Shown here: positions 8,355 to 16,123 of the stretch, piece by piece
How the letters are laid out: every line of letters begins with the position of its first letter
Numbering within the stretch: position 1 is the first letter of the stretch
Source of the DNA: Reichenbachiella sp. 5M10
GTDB lineage: Bacteria > Bacteroidota > Bacteroidia > Cytophagales > Cyclobacteriaceae
Length of the DNA stretch: 64,000 nt
Assembly: GCF_002742335.1 (NCBI RefSeq)
Contig: NZ_MDGR01000007.1
Coordinates: 996,501 to 1,060,500, forward strand
Direction of reading: 5' to 3'
Translations under genes and position numbers: made by a program
Notes under the pieces: generated by a model
Told to the model about the DNA's origin: nothing
Database searches by the model: none
The model's input: only the letters and a program-made list of their open reading frames with translations

Positions 8355-10310
8355 ATGATCACACTACAAGAGAAACCAAAAATGAAGCGAGTAAGCAAAA
8401 AAGAGTGGAACACGTTGGAGTCTACCAAATTTGAAAAGATTCACACAGAGATATTTTCTGACGCAGACGAGGCTTCCAAGATCGTAGCGCATGAGATTGC
8501 CGCATTGATTCGTTACAAAACCGAAAAAAATGAGAAATGTGTACTCGGTTTGGCGACTGGTTCGTCCCCGATCCGTGTCTACAAAGAGCTGATTCGCTTG
8601 CATCAGCAAGAAGGACTTAGTTTCCAAAACGTCGTGTCTTTTAACCTAGATGAGTATTACGGTTTAGACAAGGAGGATGTGCAGAGTTATATCTATTTCA
8701 TGCATCATCACCTTTTTGATCATGTCGATATTCTTCCCGAAAACATCAATATCCCCAATGGGAAAGTACCCTTTGAGTACATGTCAGAGGCTTGTACGCA
8801 GTACGAAGAGAAAATAGAGAGCTACGGAGGGCTTGATTTTCAGCTGCTGGGAATAGGTCGTACAGGTCATATCGGGTTCAATGAGCCGGGTTCGAAAATC
8901 AACTCACTGACACGAATGATCACGCTGGATCATTTGACGATTCAAGACAATGCCTTTGCTTTCAACAGTATGTCCGAGGTACCAACAAAGGCTGTAACCA
9001 TGGGGGTCGGGACAATCATGAAGGCCCGAAGAGTTGTGATCCTGGCCTGGGGGATGAAAAAATCTGAAATAGTGAAGAAAACGGTCGAAGGGGAGATCTC
9101 CTCGGATGTACCTGCGACATTCTTACAAGAGCACAACGATGTGTCATTTGTCATGGACGAGTCCGCAGCGCTGGATTTGACTAGGATCCAGACACCGTGG
9201 ATAGTGGGAGATTGTGATTGGACAGAAGCATTGAAGCGCAAAGCGGTCGTATGGCTCAGCCAAAAAGTGAAAAAACCTATATTGAAGCTCACTGACCGGG
9301 ATTACAATGATCACGGCATGTCCGAGATATTGGGAGAAGGAGGGAGCTATGCAGTCAATATCAAGATGTTTAATCATTTTCAGCATACGATCACAGGCTG
9401 GCCTGGAGGTAAGCCCAAAGCAGACGACAGTCATAGACCTGAGCGTGCGACACCGGAGCGCAAGCGCGTCATTATATTCTCACCACATCCAGATGATGAT
9501 GTCATTTCGATGGGAGGAACCTTTTTGCGATTGGTAGAGCAAGGGCATGAAGTGCATGTGGCGTACCAGACTTCAGGCAATATCGCGGTAGCAGACCATG
9601 AGGCTTATCGGTTTGCAGAGTTTGCCAAACAATTGTACGAATACACGGCAGGAGAGCAGGCAGATCACCAACTATTCGAGGGATTGTTTAAACAGCTCAA
9701 ATCCAAGGCTAAGAAAGAGGTCTTGCCAGAAGATATTCGAAAAATCAAAGGCTTGATTCGGAGAGGAGAAGCAATCAGCGCATGTCGCTACTACGGGATT
9801 CCAGATAGTCAAGTACATCACATGGATTTGCCGTTTTACGAAACAGGTCGTGTAGAGAAGAGCCCGCTGGGCAAGGCTGACATCAAAATGATCAAAGACT
9901 TGATCGAGGAGGTCAAGCCTCACCAAATTTACGCCGCTGGGGACTTGGCGGACCCACATGGTACGCACGAGGTATGTCTCAAGGGGATTTTTGCGGCACT
10001 CGAAGAACTCAAAGTAGAAAAATTCATGAAGGACTGCTGGGTGTGGCTATATCGTGGAGCGTGGCATGAGTTTCCAATCGACGAGATCGAAATGGCCGTA
10101 CCGATTAGTCCAGAGGAATTGATGAAGAAACGTGTGGCCATTTGGAGACATCAATCTCAAAAGGATGGTGTGGTGTTTCAAGGAGAAGATGATCGCGAAT
10201 TTTGGCAGAGATCAGAGGATCGAAATCGGGCGACGGCCGCAGAGTACGATGCACTCGGATTACCGGAGTATGAGGCCATAGAGGGCTTTGTGAGATATCA
10301 TTTCCAATAA
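8355..10310 (+). CDS. nagB: Glucosamine-6-phosphate deaminase (NagB) fused to PIG-L/LmbE-type deacetylase domain
   Basis: The 651-residue protein joins two enzymes. Residues 25-310 are a NagB isomerase/deaminase, which turns glucosamine-6-phosphate into fructose-6-phosphate and ammonia, with phosphate loop LATGSSP, D99 in FNLDEYYG, H172 and E177 in GHIGFNEPGS. The position of E. coli Asp141 (GxDGH) is Thr170 here. Residues 370-651 are a PIG-L/LmbE domain with the zinc motif SPHPDDD (H378, D380, D381) and a second site DPHGTH (H535, H538); such domains remove N-acetyl groups from GlcNAc moieties. A further ATG lies at residue 10. The enzyme is cytoplasmic and is followed after 67 bases by a symporter and a kinase. 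With no nagA nearby, the C-terminal domain may provide GlcNAc-6-phosphate deacetylation; that is inference. Confidence 0.93.
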   Translation: MITLQEKPKMKRVSKKEWNTLESTKFEKIHTEIFSDADEASKIVAHEIAALIRYKTEKNEKCVLGLATGSSPIRVYKELIRLHQQEGLSFQNVVSFNLDEYYGLDKEDVQSYIYFMHHHLFDHVDILPENINIPNGKVPFEYMSEACTQYEEKIESYGGLDFQLLGIGRTGHIGFNEPGSKINSLTRMITLDHLTIQDNAFAFNSMSEVPTKAVTMGVGTIMKARRVVILAWGMKKSEIVKKTVEGEISSDVPATFLQEHNDVSFVMDESAALDLTRIQTPWIVGDCDWTEALKRKAVVWLSQKVKKPILKLTDRDYNDHGMSEILGEGGSYAVNIKMFNHFQHTITGWPGGKPKADDSHRPERATPERKRVIIFSPHPDDDVISMGGTFLRLVEQGHEVHVAYQTSGNIAVADHEAYRFAEFAKQLYEYTAGEQADHQLFEGLFKQLKSKAKKEVLPEDIRKIKGLIRRGEAISACRYYGIPDSQVHHMDLPFYETGRVEKSPLGKADIKMIKDLIEEVKPHQIYAAGDLADPHGTHEVCLKGIFAALEELKVEKFMKDCWVWLYRGAWHEFPIDEIEMAVPISPEELMKKRVAIWRHQSQKDGVVFQGEDDREFWQRSEDRNRATAAEYDALGLPEYEAIEGFVRYHFQ

Positions 10311-10377
10311 GCAACAGACTCGGTAAGTTTGGTGTAGGTTTGAGTTTGTTCGATGTTAATTATTTGAAAAGAAGAAT

Positions 10378-12183
10378 ATGTTATTAGAAACTATAGATTG
10401 GGTGATCATTGGGGTGTTCTTTGTCATTGTGTTGGGGATTGGCTGGCAAGCTTCTCGTTCGGCAGGGCAGAGCTCAAGTGAGTTTTTCTTGGGAGGTAGA
10501 GGGATGCCGTGGTGGCTACTGGGGATCTCGATGGTTGCCTGTACATTTTCGGCTGATACGCCAAACCTTGTGACGGGTTTCGTTCGTGAAAATGGCGTGG
10601 TGAAGAACTGGGCTTGGTGGGCCTTTTTGATCACAGGTATGGTGACAGTTTTTATTTATGCTCGATTGTGGAGAAAATCTGCCGTCAGTACTGATCTAGA
10701 GTTTTATGAGCTGAGATATGGAGGCAAGCGTGCTTCTTTTCTTAGAGGGTTTAGAGCGATCTATCTGGGTGTGTTTTTCAATTGCCTCATCATGGGATCG
10801 GTGACCTTGGCGGCAATCAAGATTGGTGGTGTCATGCTTGGTTTGGATCCTTGGGTTGTCGTAGTGGGCGCTTCGATAGTCGTCGTTATTTATTCGGCAC
10901 TGGGCGGAATCAAAGGGGTCGTTTGGGCGGATTTTTTCCAATACGGGATTGCGATGTTTGGTGCTGTGTATGCGGCGTACGTGGCTTTGAGTCAGCCAGA
11001 GGTTGGTGGTTTGACCAATCTCATTACACATCCTGCGGTCCAATCCAAACTCAGTGTTGTTCCTGATTTTACTGATCCATCGGTTTGGGTGCCCTTGCTA
11101 CTGTTTCCTATAGCGGTACAGTGGTGGGCGGTTTGGTATCCAGGTGCTGAGCCTGGAGGAGGAGGATATATTGCGCAACGTATGCTTTCGGCCAAAGACG
11201 AAAAAAATGCAGTAGGAGCAACTTTGCTCTTCAATTTTGCACACTATGCCTTGAGGCCTTGGCCATGGATCATCGTGGCGCTTGCTTCGATTATTATTTA
11301 TCCAGACATGGCTTCCATCCAAGCAGAGTTTCCAAACATCGATCCGACCTATTTGAAAGATGACATTGCCTATCCCGTCATGTTGTCCAAGCTTGGGTCT
11401 GGGTGGCTCGGACTCGTGGTGGCATCCATCATCGCTGCATACATGTCGACGATCGGTACTCATCTCAATTGGGGGTCATCGTATTTTGTCAATGATTTTT
11501 ACAAGCGATTTGTGAAGCCAGATGCTTCGGAAAAACAAATGGTTGCTATGGGACGAATGACTACAGTAGTACTGATGTTTTTTGCGGGGACTTTGTCATT
11601 GACCATCTTGGACAATGCGACGGATGCGTTCAATATCCTCTTGTTGTCGGGAGCAGGTTCGGGAGCGATTTATTTGTTCAGGTGGTTTTGGTGGAGAATC
11701 AACGCTTTGACGGAGATTGTCGCGATGGTGGTAGCGACCGTACTGGCTGTTGTACTGACGCTTTTTGTAGACGATGCTACAGTGGCGACTGCCTTGCTGG
11801 ACGGTATGACGATGAAAATATTGATCACTACAGGGGTGGTCACAGTTGCTTGGTTGGGGACGGCCTTGTTTACAGCACCTGAAGACAAAGAGGTCCTGAG
11901 GTCTTTTTACAAATTGACACGGCCAGGTGGTCCGGGTTGGAAAAAGGTAGTAGAAGAAGCTGCTCAAGATGGACAACCTTGTGACGAGAATGAGGGAATT
12001 ACTTGGCAAATGCCGAGACAAGTATTGTTGATTTTTATTGGCTGTACAGTGATCTATTCTTCATTGTTTGCCATTGGAGGGTTTGTGTACTCCAATTGGA
12101 CACAAGGCACTATCTTATCTGTTGTAGCTGTGCTTGGTACGGTGATGTTGTTCAAAGTTATGAGCAAGCTTAAACTGAACTAA
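10378..12183 (+). CDS. Sodium:solute symporter (SSS family), probable amino-sugar transporter
   Basis: The 601-residue protein is almost entirely hydrophobic, with about 13-14 membrane helices beginning at WVIIGVFFVIVLGIGW. The motif GGRGMPWWLLGISMVACTFSAD near residues 38-57 is the conserved first-helices signature of SSS sodium/solute symporters, and the length fits the larger sugar-transporting members. It would move a monosaccharide across the inner membrane with sodium. Lying between the NagB fusion and a ROK kinase, with one base to the kinase, it most likely imports GlcNAc (inference). Longer hydrophilic loop at about 500-545 separates the last helices. Confidence 0.9.
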   Translation: MLLETIDWVIIGVFFVIVLGIGWQASRSAGQSSSEFFLGGRGMPWWLLGISMVACTFSADTPNLVTGFVRENGVVKNWAWWAFLITGMVTVFIYARLWRKSAVSTDLEFYELRYGGKRASFLRGFRAIYLGVFFNCLIMGSVTLAAIKIGGVMLGLDPWVVVVGASIVVVIYSALGGIKGVVWADFFQYGIAMFGAVYAAYVALSQPEVGGLTNLITHPAVQSKLSVVPDFTDPSVWVPLLLFPIAVQWWAVWYPGAEPGGGGYIAQRMLSAKDEKNAVGATLLFNFAHYALRPWPWIIVALASIIIYPDMASIQAEFPNIDPTYLKDDIAYPVMLSKLGSGWLGLVVASIIAAYMSTIGTHLNWGSSYFVNDFYKRFVKPDASEKQMVAMGRMTTVVLMFFAGTLSLTILDNATDAFNILLLSGAGSGAIYLFRWFWWRINALTEIVAMVVATVLAVVLTLFVDDATVATALLDGMTMKILITTGVVTVAWLGTALFTAPEDKEVLRSFYKLTRPGGPGWKKVVEEAAQDGQPCDENEGITWQMPRQVLLIFIGCTVIYSSLFAIGGFVYSNWTQGTILSVVAVLGTVMLFKVMSKLKLN

Positions 12184-12184
12184 A

Positions 12185-13162
12185 ATGATCAAGGTAACGG
12201 CAGGGATAGATATAGGAGGGACAGGTACGCAGTTTGGTCTCGTAGATCCCGACGGACAAGTGTTGACAGAGGGGAAAGTAGATACGCGTGGTACGCATAG
12301 TTTCGAAGAGTTTATTGATAAGATTGCTGCATTTCTGCGACAGCATTTGGTAGAGAATCCTGGCTTGGAATTGACCGGGATTGGCGTGGGGGCTCCTAGC
12401 GGAAACTACTATACGGGGACGATAACTGATGCGCCAAACCTACCCTGGAAGGGCACATTGGACGTTGTGCAGTTGCTCAATGATCGTTTTCATGTGCCGG
12501 TAGTACTGAGCAATGATGCCAACGCTACGGCAATGGGTGAGAAGGTGTTTGGCGCTGCAAAAGACATAAAGGATTTTGTGATGATCACCTTAGGGACTGG
12601 TTTGGGCAGTGGGATTGTGAGTAGCCAACAGTTGGTCATAGGTAGTCAAAGTATGGCTGCCGAATTTGGGCATGTCATGGTTCGTGACAAAGGTGGCCGT
12701 TTGTGTAACTGTGGACGAAGAGGGTGCTTAGAGACCTATGTGTCTGCTACGGGGATCAAACGTACGTTGACTTCTTTGCTTGCAAAACACCCTTGTGCAA
12801 GTGCTTTGCGTAGTGTGTCATTTGATGATTTGACCTCCAAGGATATAGCGCATGCAGCGCGAAGTGGAGATGTGTTGGCCAAGAAGGCATTTCAAAAGAC
12901 AGGAAGAGTACTGGGTAAGAATTTGGCAAACCTGGTGGCTATCATGAACCCAGAAGCTATTTTCTTGTTTGGTGGTTTGGCACAAGCTGGAGATTTGATT
13001 TTTAATCCGACACGAAGAGCCTTGGAGGAGAATCTACTCGATATGTACAAAGGAAAGGTACAAGTTTTACCGTCTGCTTTGGGGAGTCAAGGAGCTGCTA
13101 TTCTAGGGGCTGCTAGCTTAGCGCATCAGCAAAAAGATTATTTGCATTACGAATTGAGTTAG
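12185..13162 (+). CDS. ROK-family sugar kinase (glucokinase/N-acetylglucosamine kinase type)
   Basis: The 325-residue cytoplasmic kinase has the ATP phosphate-binding loop GIDIGGTGTQFGLV (7-20), catalytic D111 in LSNDANATAMGE, E160 and H163 in AAEFGHV, and the ROK zinc site CNCGRRGCLE (C174, C176, C181). It lacks an N-terminal winged helix, so it is an enzyme and not a ROK repressor. ROK kinases phosphorylate glucose, GlcNAc or related hexoses at O6. The ATG comes one base after the symporter stop, so the two are translated from one message. In this setting GlcNAc phosphorylation is the most likely reaction; glucokinase activity cannot be excluded. Confidence 0.92.
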   Translation: MIKVTAGIDIGGTGTQFGLVDPDGQVLTEGKVDTRGTHSFEEFIDKIAAFLRQHLVENPGLELTGIGVGAPSGNYYTGTITDAPNLPWKGTLDVVQLLNDRFHVPVVLSNDANATAMGEKVFGAAKDIKDFVMITLGTGLGSGIVSSQQLVIGSQSMAAEFGHVMVRDKGGRLCNCGRRGCLETYVSATGIKRTLTSLLAKHPCASALRSVSFDDLTSKDIAHAARSGDVLAKKAFQKTGRVLGKNLANLVAIMNPEAIFLFGGLAQAGDLIFNPTRRALEENLLDMYKGKVQVLPSALGSQGAAILGAASLAHQQKDYLHYELS

Positions 13163-13173
13163 TTAAGGGAGAG

Positions 13174-13222
13174 GAGCAAGGTAGATTCTGGTCCAGACTT
13201 GGGTTAGACTTCTATCTTGCTC
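13174..13222. terminator. Hairpin between convergent kinase and TPR genes
   Basis: GAGCAAGGTAGA (13174-13185) can pair with TCTATCTTGCTC (13211-13222) with one G-U. It has no T tract, and the right arm covers the last codons and stop of the TPR gene. It may limit read-through in both directions, but the call is weak. Confidence 0.35.
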
Positions 13223-14259
13223 AGCCCGTAGGTTTTTTTCTTATCTGCCAATATGTTTTCGAGTTCTTCGAAATGCAACCTGTTGTAGTATTCACTCAGT
13301 TTTACATTGCCCAATGCTTCTTCTACTTGGCTGAGCTCTTTAAATACGTCCACGAATTTTTTATTACGCTCCTTCATGGGGTAGTAGACAATTGCTCTTT
13401 TGAAGTTTGTTTCCGCTTCAGCAAGGTTTTGTGTTTCTCGAGCTATTCTACCAAGTAGCAAGTATGAGGTGAATAGTGATTCGTCTAAGCCGTTTTCTAT
13501 TTTGATGTTTAATGATTCAACTGCGTGTTTCTGAGCGGTTGCCAAATCATGTGTGTGGAACGCAGTCTCTCCAAGACCCTGGATAGCACATGCCAGTATA
13601 AAGGGGGAGGTATGAGTGTATTCAACTTGCAAAACAGATGAGTAGTATTCCTTGGCGGACTCATAGTTTTTGGTCTCCAACATCAAGTTTCCTAAGTCAT
13701 TTAAGCAAAATGCTCTGATTCTTTCGTTGTTGAAATCCGAGGCATAGGATAACGCTTTATAGTATGAATCGAGACAATCGATGTTATTGGTTTGACTTTG
13801 ATTATAGGCTAGATTGTAGTATACAGTGGCAAGATGCGGATCATTTAGTGGCTCATACACTGAGATTGATTTTTGAAAGTAGTGAACAGCCGTAGGGTGT
13901 GCTTCTTTGATTTCAAAGATGATGCCCAGCATGTTCAAAGAGCTCGCTTTGAGTGGAGTCTGTACATTTCTTTCTGATTTCAAAGACTCAGTATAGTAGT
14001 GATAAGCTGAATCATAATTTTTTTTCATGAACCAACTGTACCCAATGATACTTTGAGCATAAGCTCTGTTGTTAGGGCTTGTGGAGAATGATAGAATTTT
14101 TTGTGCGTAGTGAATGGCCGAATCATATTCCCCGTCCTTCATGCTAGTACTGGATATGACTAGTTCTGGGGGTAAATCTGATTCATTAGTTGTGTGCCAG
14201 AGGACAACTGCTGTGACCACTATTGTGAAAATAATCAGTGTGATTATCTTTTTCTTCAT
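13204..14259 (-). CDS. Membrane-anchored tetratricopeptide (TPR) repeat protein
   Basis: The 351-residue protein opens with a single hydrophobic helix (MKKKIITLIIFTIVVTAVV) that anchors or exports it, followed by TPR repeats from about residue 35 to 330, with typical units such as AIHYAQKIL, SAYHYYTESL, AVHYFQKSIS and SAKEYYSSVL. There is no histidine kinase, LuxR or other output domain, unlike many Bacteroidota TPR sensors of similar layout. TPR arrays bind peptides or protein partners; the partner here is unknown. A 53-residue lipoprotein is encoded just upstream on the same strand, and a strong hairpin ends two bases before this ATG. Function unknown. Confidence 0.8.
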   Translation of the reverse strand: MKKKIITLIIFTIVVTAVVLWHTTNESDLPPELVISSTSMKDGEYDSAIHYAQKILSFSTSPNNRAYAQSIIGYSWFMKKNYDSAYHYYTESLKSERNVQTPLKASSLNMLGIIFEIKEAHPTAVHYFQKSISVYEPLNDPHLATVYYNLAYNQSQTNNIDCLDSYYKALSYASDFNNERIRAFCLNDLGNLMLETKNYESAKEYYSSVLQVEYTHTSPFILACAIQGLGETAFHTHDLATAQKHAVESLNIKIENGLDESLFTSYLLLGRIARETQNLAEAETNFKRAIVYYPMKERNKKFVDVFKELSQVEEALGNVKLSEYYNRLHFEELENILADKKKTYGLSKIEV

Positions 14260-14260
14260 G

Positions 14261-14314
14261 ACAATAAAGATAGAATATGCAAGCCAATGTTGCTACATAT
14301 TCCATCTTTATTGT
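14261..14314 (-). promoter_or_regulatory. Long hairpin abutting the TPR start codon
   Basis: Arms at 14261-14279 and 14296-14314 pair over 19 bp with a single mismatch or wobble, around a 16-base loop. On the minus strand the structure follows the small lipoprotein stop and ends one base before the TPR ATG (14257-14259). There is no T tract, so it is not an ordinary terminator; it could block ribosome access or process the message. Confidence 0.75.
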
Positions 14315-14338
14315 TGGTGCTCGTTTGAATCATCTTAC

Positions 14339-14500
14339 TTAAGGAGCAGTAGGAGGGGTTGTACCGTAGTCTCTCTCTCCCACGGTCATAGATTCATTTT
14401 GAAGATCCAAATCTGGCTGGACCAAATCCTCTTCTTGGCTACAAGCCGATACAAATGACAACAATGCGAATCCTACGAATAATGCTTTAATTAATTTCAT
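14339..14500 (-). CDS. Small secreted lipoprotein, 53 residues, unknown function
   Basis: Reading the minus strand from ATG at 14500 to TAA at 14339 gives 53 residues. The first 20 are a lipoprotein signal with the lipobox FVSAC and Cys C20. The mature part of 34 residues is acidic and ends in a Pro/Thr-rich tail (RDYGTTPPTAP). No domain is recognised. It sits 79 bases before the TPR gene on the same strand, which suggests an operon. A hydrophobic segment plus perfect lipobox at a plausible promoter distance supports a true gene despite the length. It could be a small structural lipoprotein or a ligand of the TPR protein; both are guesses. Confidence 0.65.
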   Translation of the reverse strand: MKLIKALFVGFALLSFVSACSQEEDLVQPDLDLQNESMTVGERDYGTTPPTAP

Positions 14501-14531
14501 CTCTTTGATTTATAGTTAGTTAATACGCAAA

Positions 14532-14561
14532 TATGTGCATTTTAATTTTGTTTTGCACATA
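14532..14561 (-). promoter_or_regulatory. Inverted repeat in front of the small lipoprotein gene
   Basis: TATGTGCA (14532-14539) and TGCACATA (14554-14561) form a perfect 8-bp inverted repeat with 14 bases between. On the minus strand it overlaps a weak promoter-like pair, GTG, 20 bases, CATATTTG, so it may be an operator. Confidence 0.35.
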
Positions 14562-14627
14562 ACGGTTCAAAAAAAATGAAAAAAATATTTATCAGGGTGA
14601 AAAGGGCTTTTTTACCTGCGTTTGGGC

Positions 14628-14662
14628 ATAAAAAAACCGACAAGTGTCGGTTTAATTTTTTT
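14628..14662. terminator. Bidirectional terminator after the thioredoxin-fold gene
   Basis: AAACCGACA (14634-14642) pairs perfectly with TGTCGGTTT (14645-14653), flanked by an A run on the left and a T run on the right. It lies just downstream of the minus-strand gene ending at 14680. Confidence 0.85.
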
Positions 14663-14679
14663 GTTATGTAGGCTTGTGA

Positions 14680-15219
14680 CTACTTAAGGGAGGGAGCCAG
14701 GGCATTGATGATTTCTTGCATCTTTTCGTCGGTATAGTTCCCTTTGGTGCTAAATATCACTTTCCCTTGTGTGTCTAGGATATAGAAGTATGGAATCTTC
14801 GGACTGTCAAACTCTAACTTCGTTCGGTACTCTACCATTGTACCTTCATAGAATAAAACATGAGGCTGTATCAGTGGATCTACGCTTTCTTGGACTTTGG
14901 CCATGACCTTTTTGTATGCGGGGCGTTTGGCACCTGTAAACATCGGTATGAAGTAGGTGTTGATGTCGTAGTGAAAAACGAATGGACTAGTGGATTCATG
15001 AATGAAATTGTTGTAGATCGGAGAAAACCATTTGCCGAGGTCCTCTTCAGCCTTTTTGGAGTAGGCAAGGCACAGCAGTGTGTATTTGCCATTGGTGCCT
15101 TCAGGGATCTCGATGATCTCATGAGTGAGTGATTCGGTGGTCATGTCTGGAAATACATCGCCTACTTGACCAAATGAATGGAAGGTGGTGAATAGGAGTA
15201 CAATTAGAATAATTCGCAT
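14680..15219 (-). CDS. Secreted thioredoxin-fold-like protein lacking a CXXC motif
   Basis: The 179-residue product has a short signal peptide ending near FHSFGQ (residue 18). The pattern GKYTLLCLAYSKKAEEDL followed later by IPYFYILDTQGKVIFSTKG and a final helix resembles the thioredoxin/TlpA/peroxiredoxin fold, where the latter is the cis-Pro and beta-hairpin region. The redox CXXC is absent; C50 is the only cysteine. It is therefore probably not a disulfide oxidoreductase of the usual kind. It stands alone with its own terminator. Function unknown; assignment to the fold is moderate confidence. Confidence 0.6.
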   Translation of the reverse strand: MRIILIVLLFTTFHSFGQVGDVFPDMTTESLTHEIIEIPEGTNGKYTLLCLAYSKKAEEDLGKWFSPIYNNFIHESTSPFVFHYDINTYFIPMFTGAKRPAYKKVMAKVQESVDPLIQPHVLFYEGTMVEYRTKLEFDSPKIPYFYILDTQGKVIFSTKGNYTDEKMQEIINALAPSLK

Positions 15220-15284
15220 AGCTGCCTTGCTTTTTTGATATAATGTAAAACTATAAAAATACTTGGATGAAGCTTGGAGTATAG

Positions 15285-15316
15285 TTGGAATTTAGTGAGT
15301 CGAAGTTCTACTTTTG
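15285..15316 (+). promoter_or_regulatory. Bacteroidota-type promoter for the DUF4494 gene
   Basis: TTG at 15285-15287 and TACTTTTG at 15309-15316 match the TTG/TAnnTTTG consensus with a 21-base spacer. Transcription would begin near 15322, giving a leader of about 40 bases. Confidence 0.7.
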
Positions 15317-15361
15317 GGCTCCAGTGATTTAAGAAATTTCAAAAAACATAAAACGATAAAA

Positions 15362-15859
15362 ATGAAGATTTGGTATTCGTGCAAGGTGAAGTATGGCAAG
15401 GTGAATGATGAAGGCATCATGAAGCAAACCACAGATGTGTTTCTAGTAGATGCGATGTCTTATACAGAGGCTGAATCACGTATCTATGAAGCCATGGAGC
15501 GTGATGTGAGTGGTGAGTTTTCGGTGACCAACATTAGTAAAACAAATATTGGCGATCTCGTGCATTTCGAAGATGCAGATTATTGGTACAAAGCCAAAGT
15601 GTCGTATTCGACGGTGGATGGTGATAGTGACAAGGAAGTGAAAGTCAATACCTATTTTTTGGTCAATGCTGAGGATGTCAAGCAGGCATTTGATCGCGTG
15701 AGTGAAAGCCTCAATTCTATGTTGGTTCCTTTTGAGATCCCGGCCATTGCAAAAACCAATGTTGTAGAGGTGTATCCGTTTGATGCAGAGGCTGAGGAGC
15801 AGATTCCAGACAATCTGACACCAGTCTCTGAACTCGAAGAGGAAGAAGTAGAGGATTAA
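15362..15859 (+). CDS. DUF4494 domain-containing protein
   Basis: I use ATG at 15362, giving 165 residues; a TTG at 15314 is in frame but lies inside the promoter. The protein begins MKIWYSCKVKYGKVNDEG and contains two similar halves, WYSCKVKYGK with FLVDAMSYTEAE and WYKAKVSYST with FLVNAEDVKQAF, suggesting an internal duplication of a small alpha/beta unit. The C-terminus is very acidic (ELEEEEVED). This matches the DUF4494 family common in Bacteroidota, whose role is not known. No signal peptide is present, so it is cytoplasmic. Confidence 0.85.
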   Translation: MKIWYSCKVKYGKVNDEGIMKQTTDVFLVDAMSYTEAESRIYEAMERDVSGEFSVTNISKTNIGDLVHFEDADYWYKAKVSYSTVDGDSDKEVKVNTYFLVNAEDVKQAFDRVSESLNSMLVPFEIPAIAKTNVVEVYPFDAEAEEQIPDNLTPVSELEEEEVED

Positions 15860-15874
15860 TTGGTGCTCGCTTAT

Positions 15875-15921
15875 AAACAAAGAAGGCCGTCCTTTATACA
15901 AGGATGGCCTTCTTTGTTTTA
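15875..15921 (+). terminator. Strong terminator after the DUF4494 gene
   Basis: Arms 15875-15894 and 15900-15919 pair over 20 bp with one G-U, around a five-base loop, ending in a T-rich tail. It is A/T flanked on both sides and could work in both directions. Confidence 0.92.
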
Positions 15922-16101
15922 TACACTATGATCAGATTGTCTTGAATGATGCAATAGCATCCTCGGAGTGAATAGAAAAAGCTGAAGCAGTTAGTAATGT
16001 TTGAGTTTTTCTTTGGAACCGAGCGTCAATTATAGACATAACCCAATGGCATAGGTTTGGTAAAATGCTGTGCGCACATTGATTATTTACTTTCTTTTAA
16101 C

Positions 16102-16123
16102 TCCTGAATTGAATAATTCAGGA
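16102..16123 (-). terminator. Hairpin immediately after the rhomboid operon
   Basis: TCCTGAATT (16102-16110) and AATTCAGGA (16115-16123) pair perfectly around GAAT. On the minus strand it begins right after the stop codon of the last rhomboid gene. No long T run follows, so it may be a weak terminator or a 3' end stabiliser. Confidence 0.5.

Noticed and set aside
8213-8434. GTG-started frame overlapping the nagB start
   Set aside because: Overlaps the true gene by 80 bases and has no recognisable features, though a GGAGG stretch precedes it.
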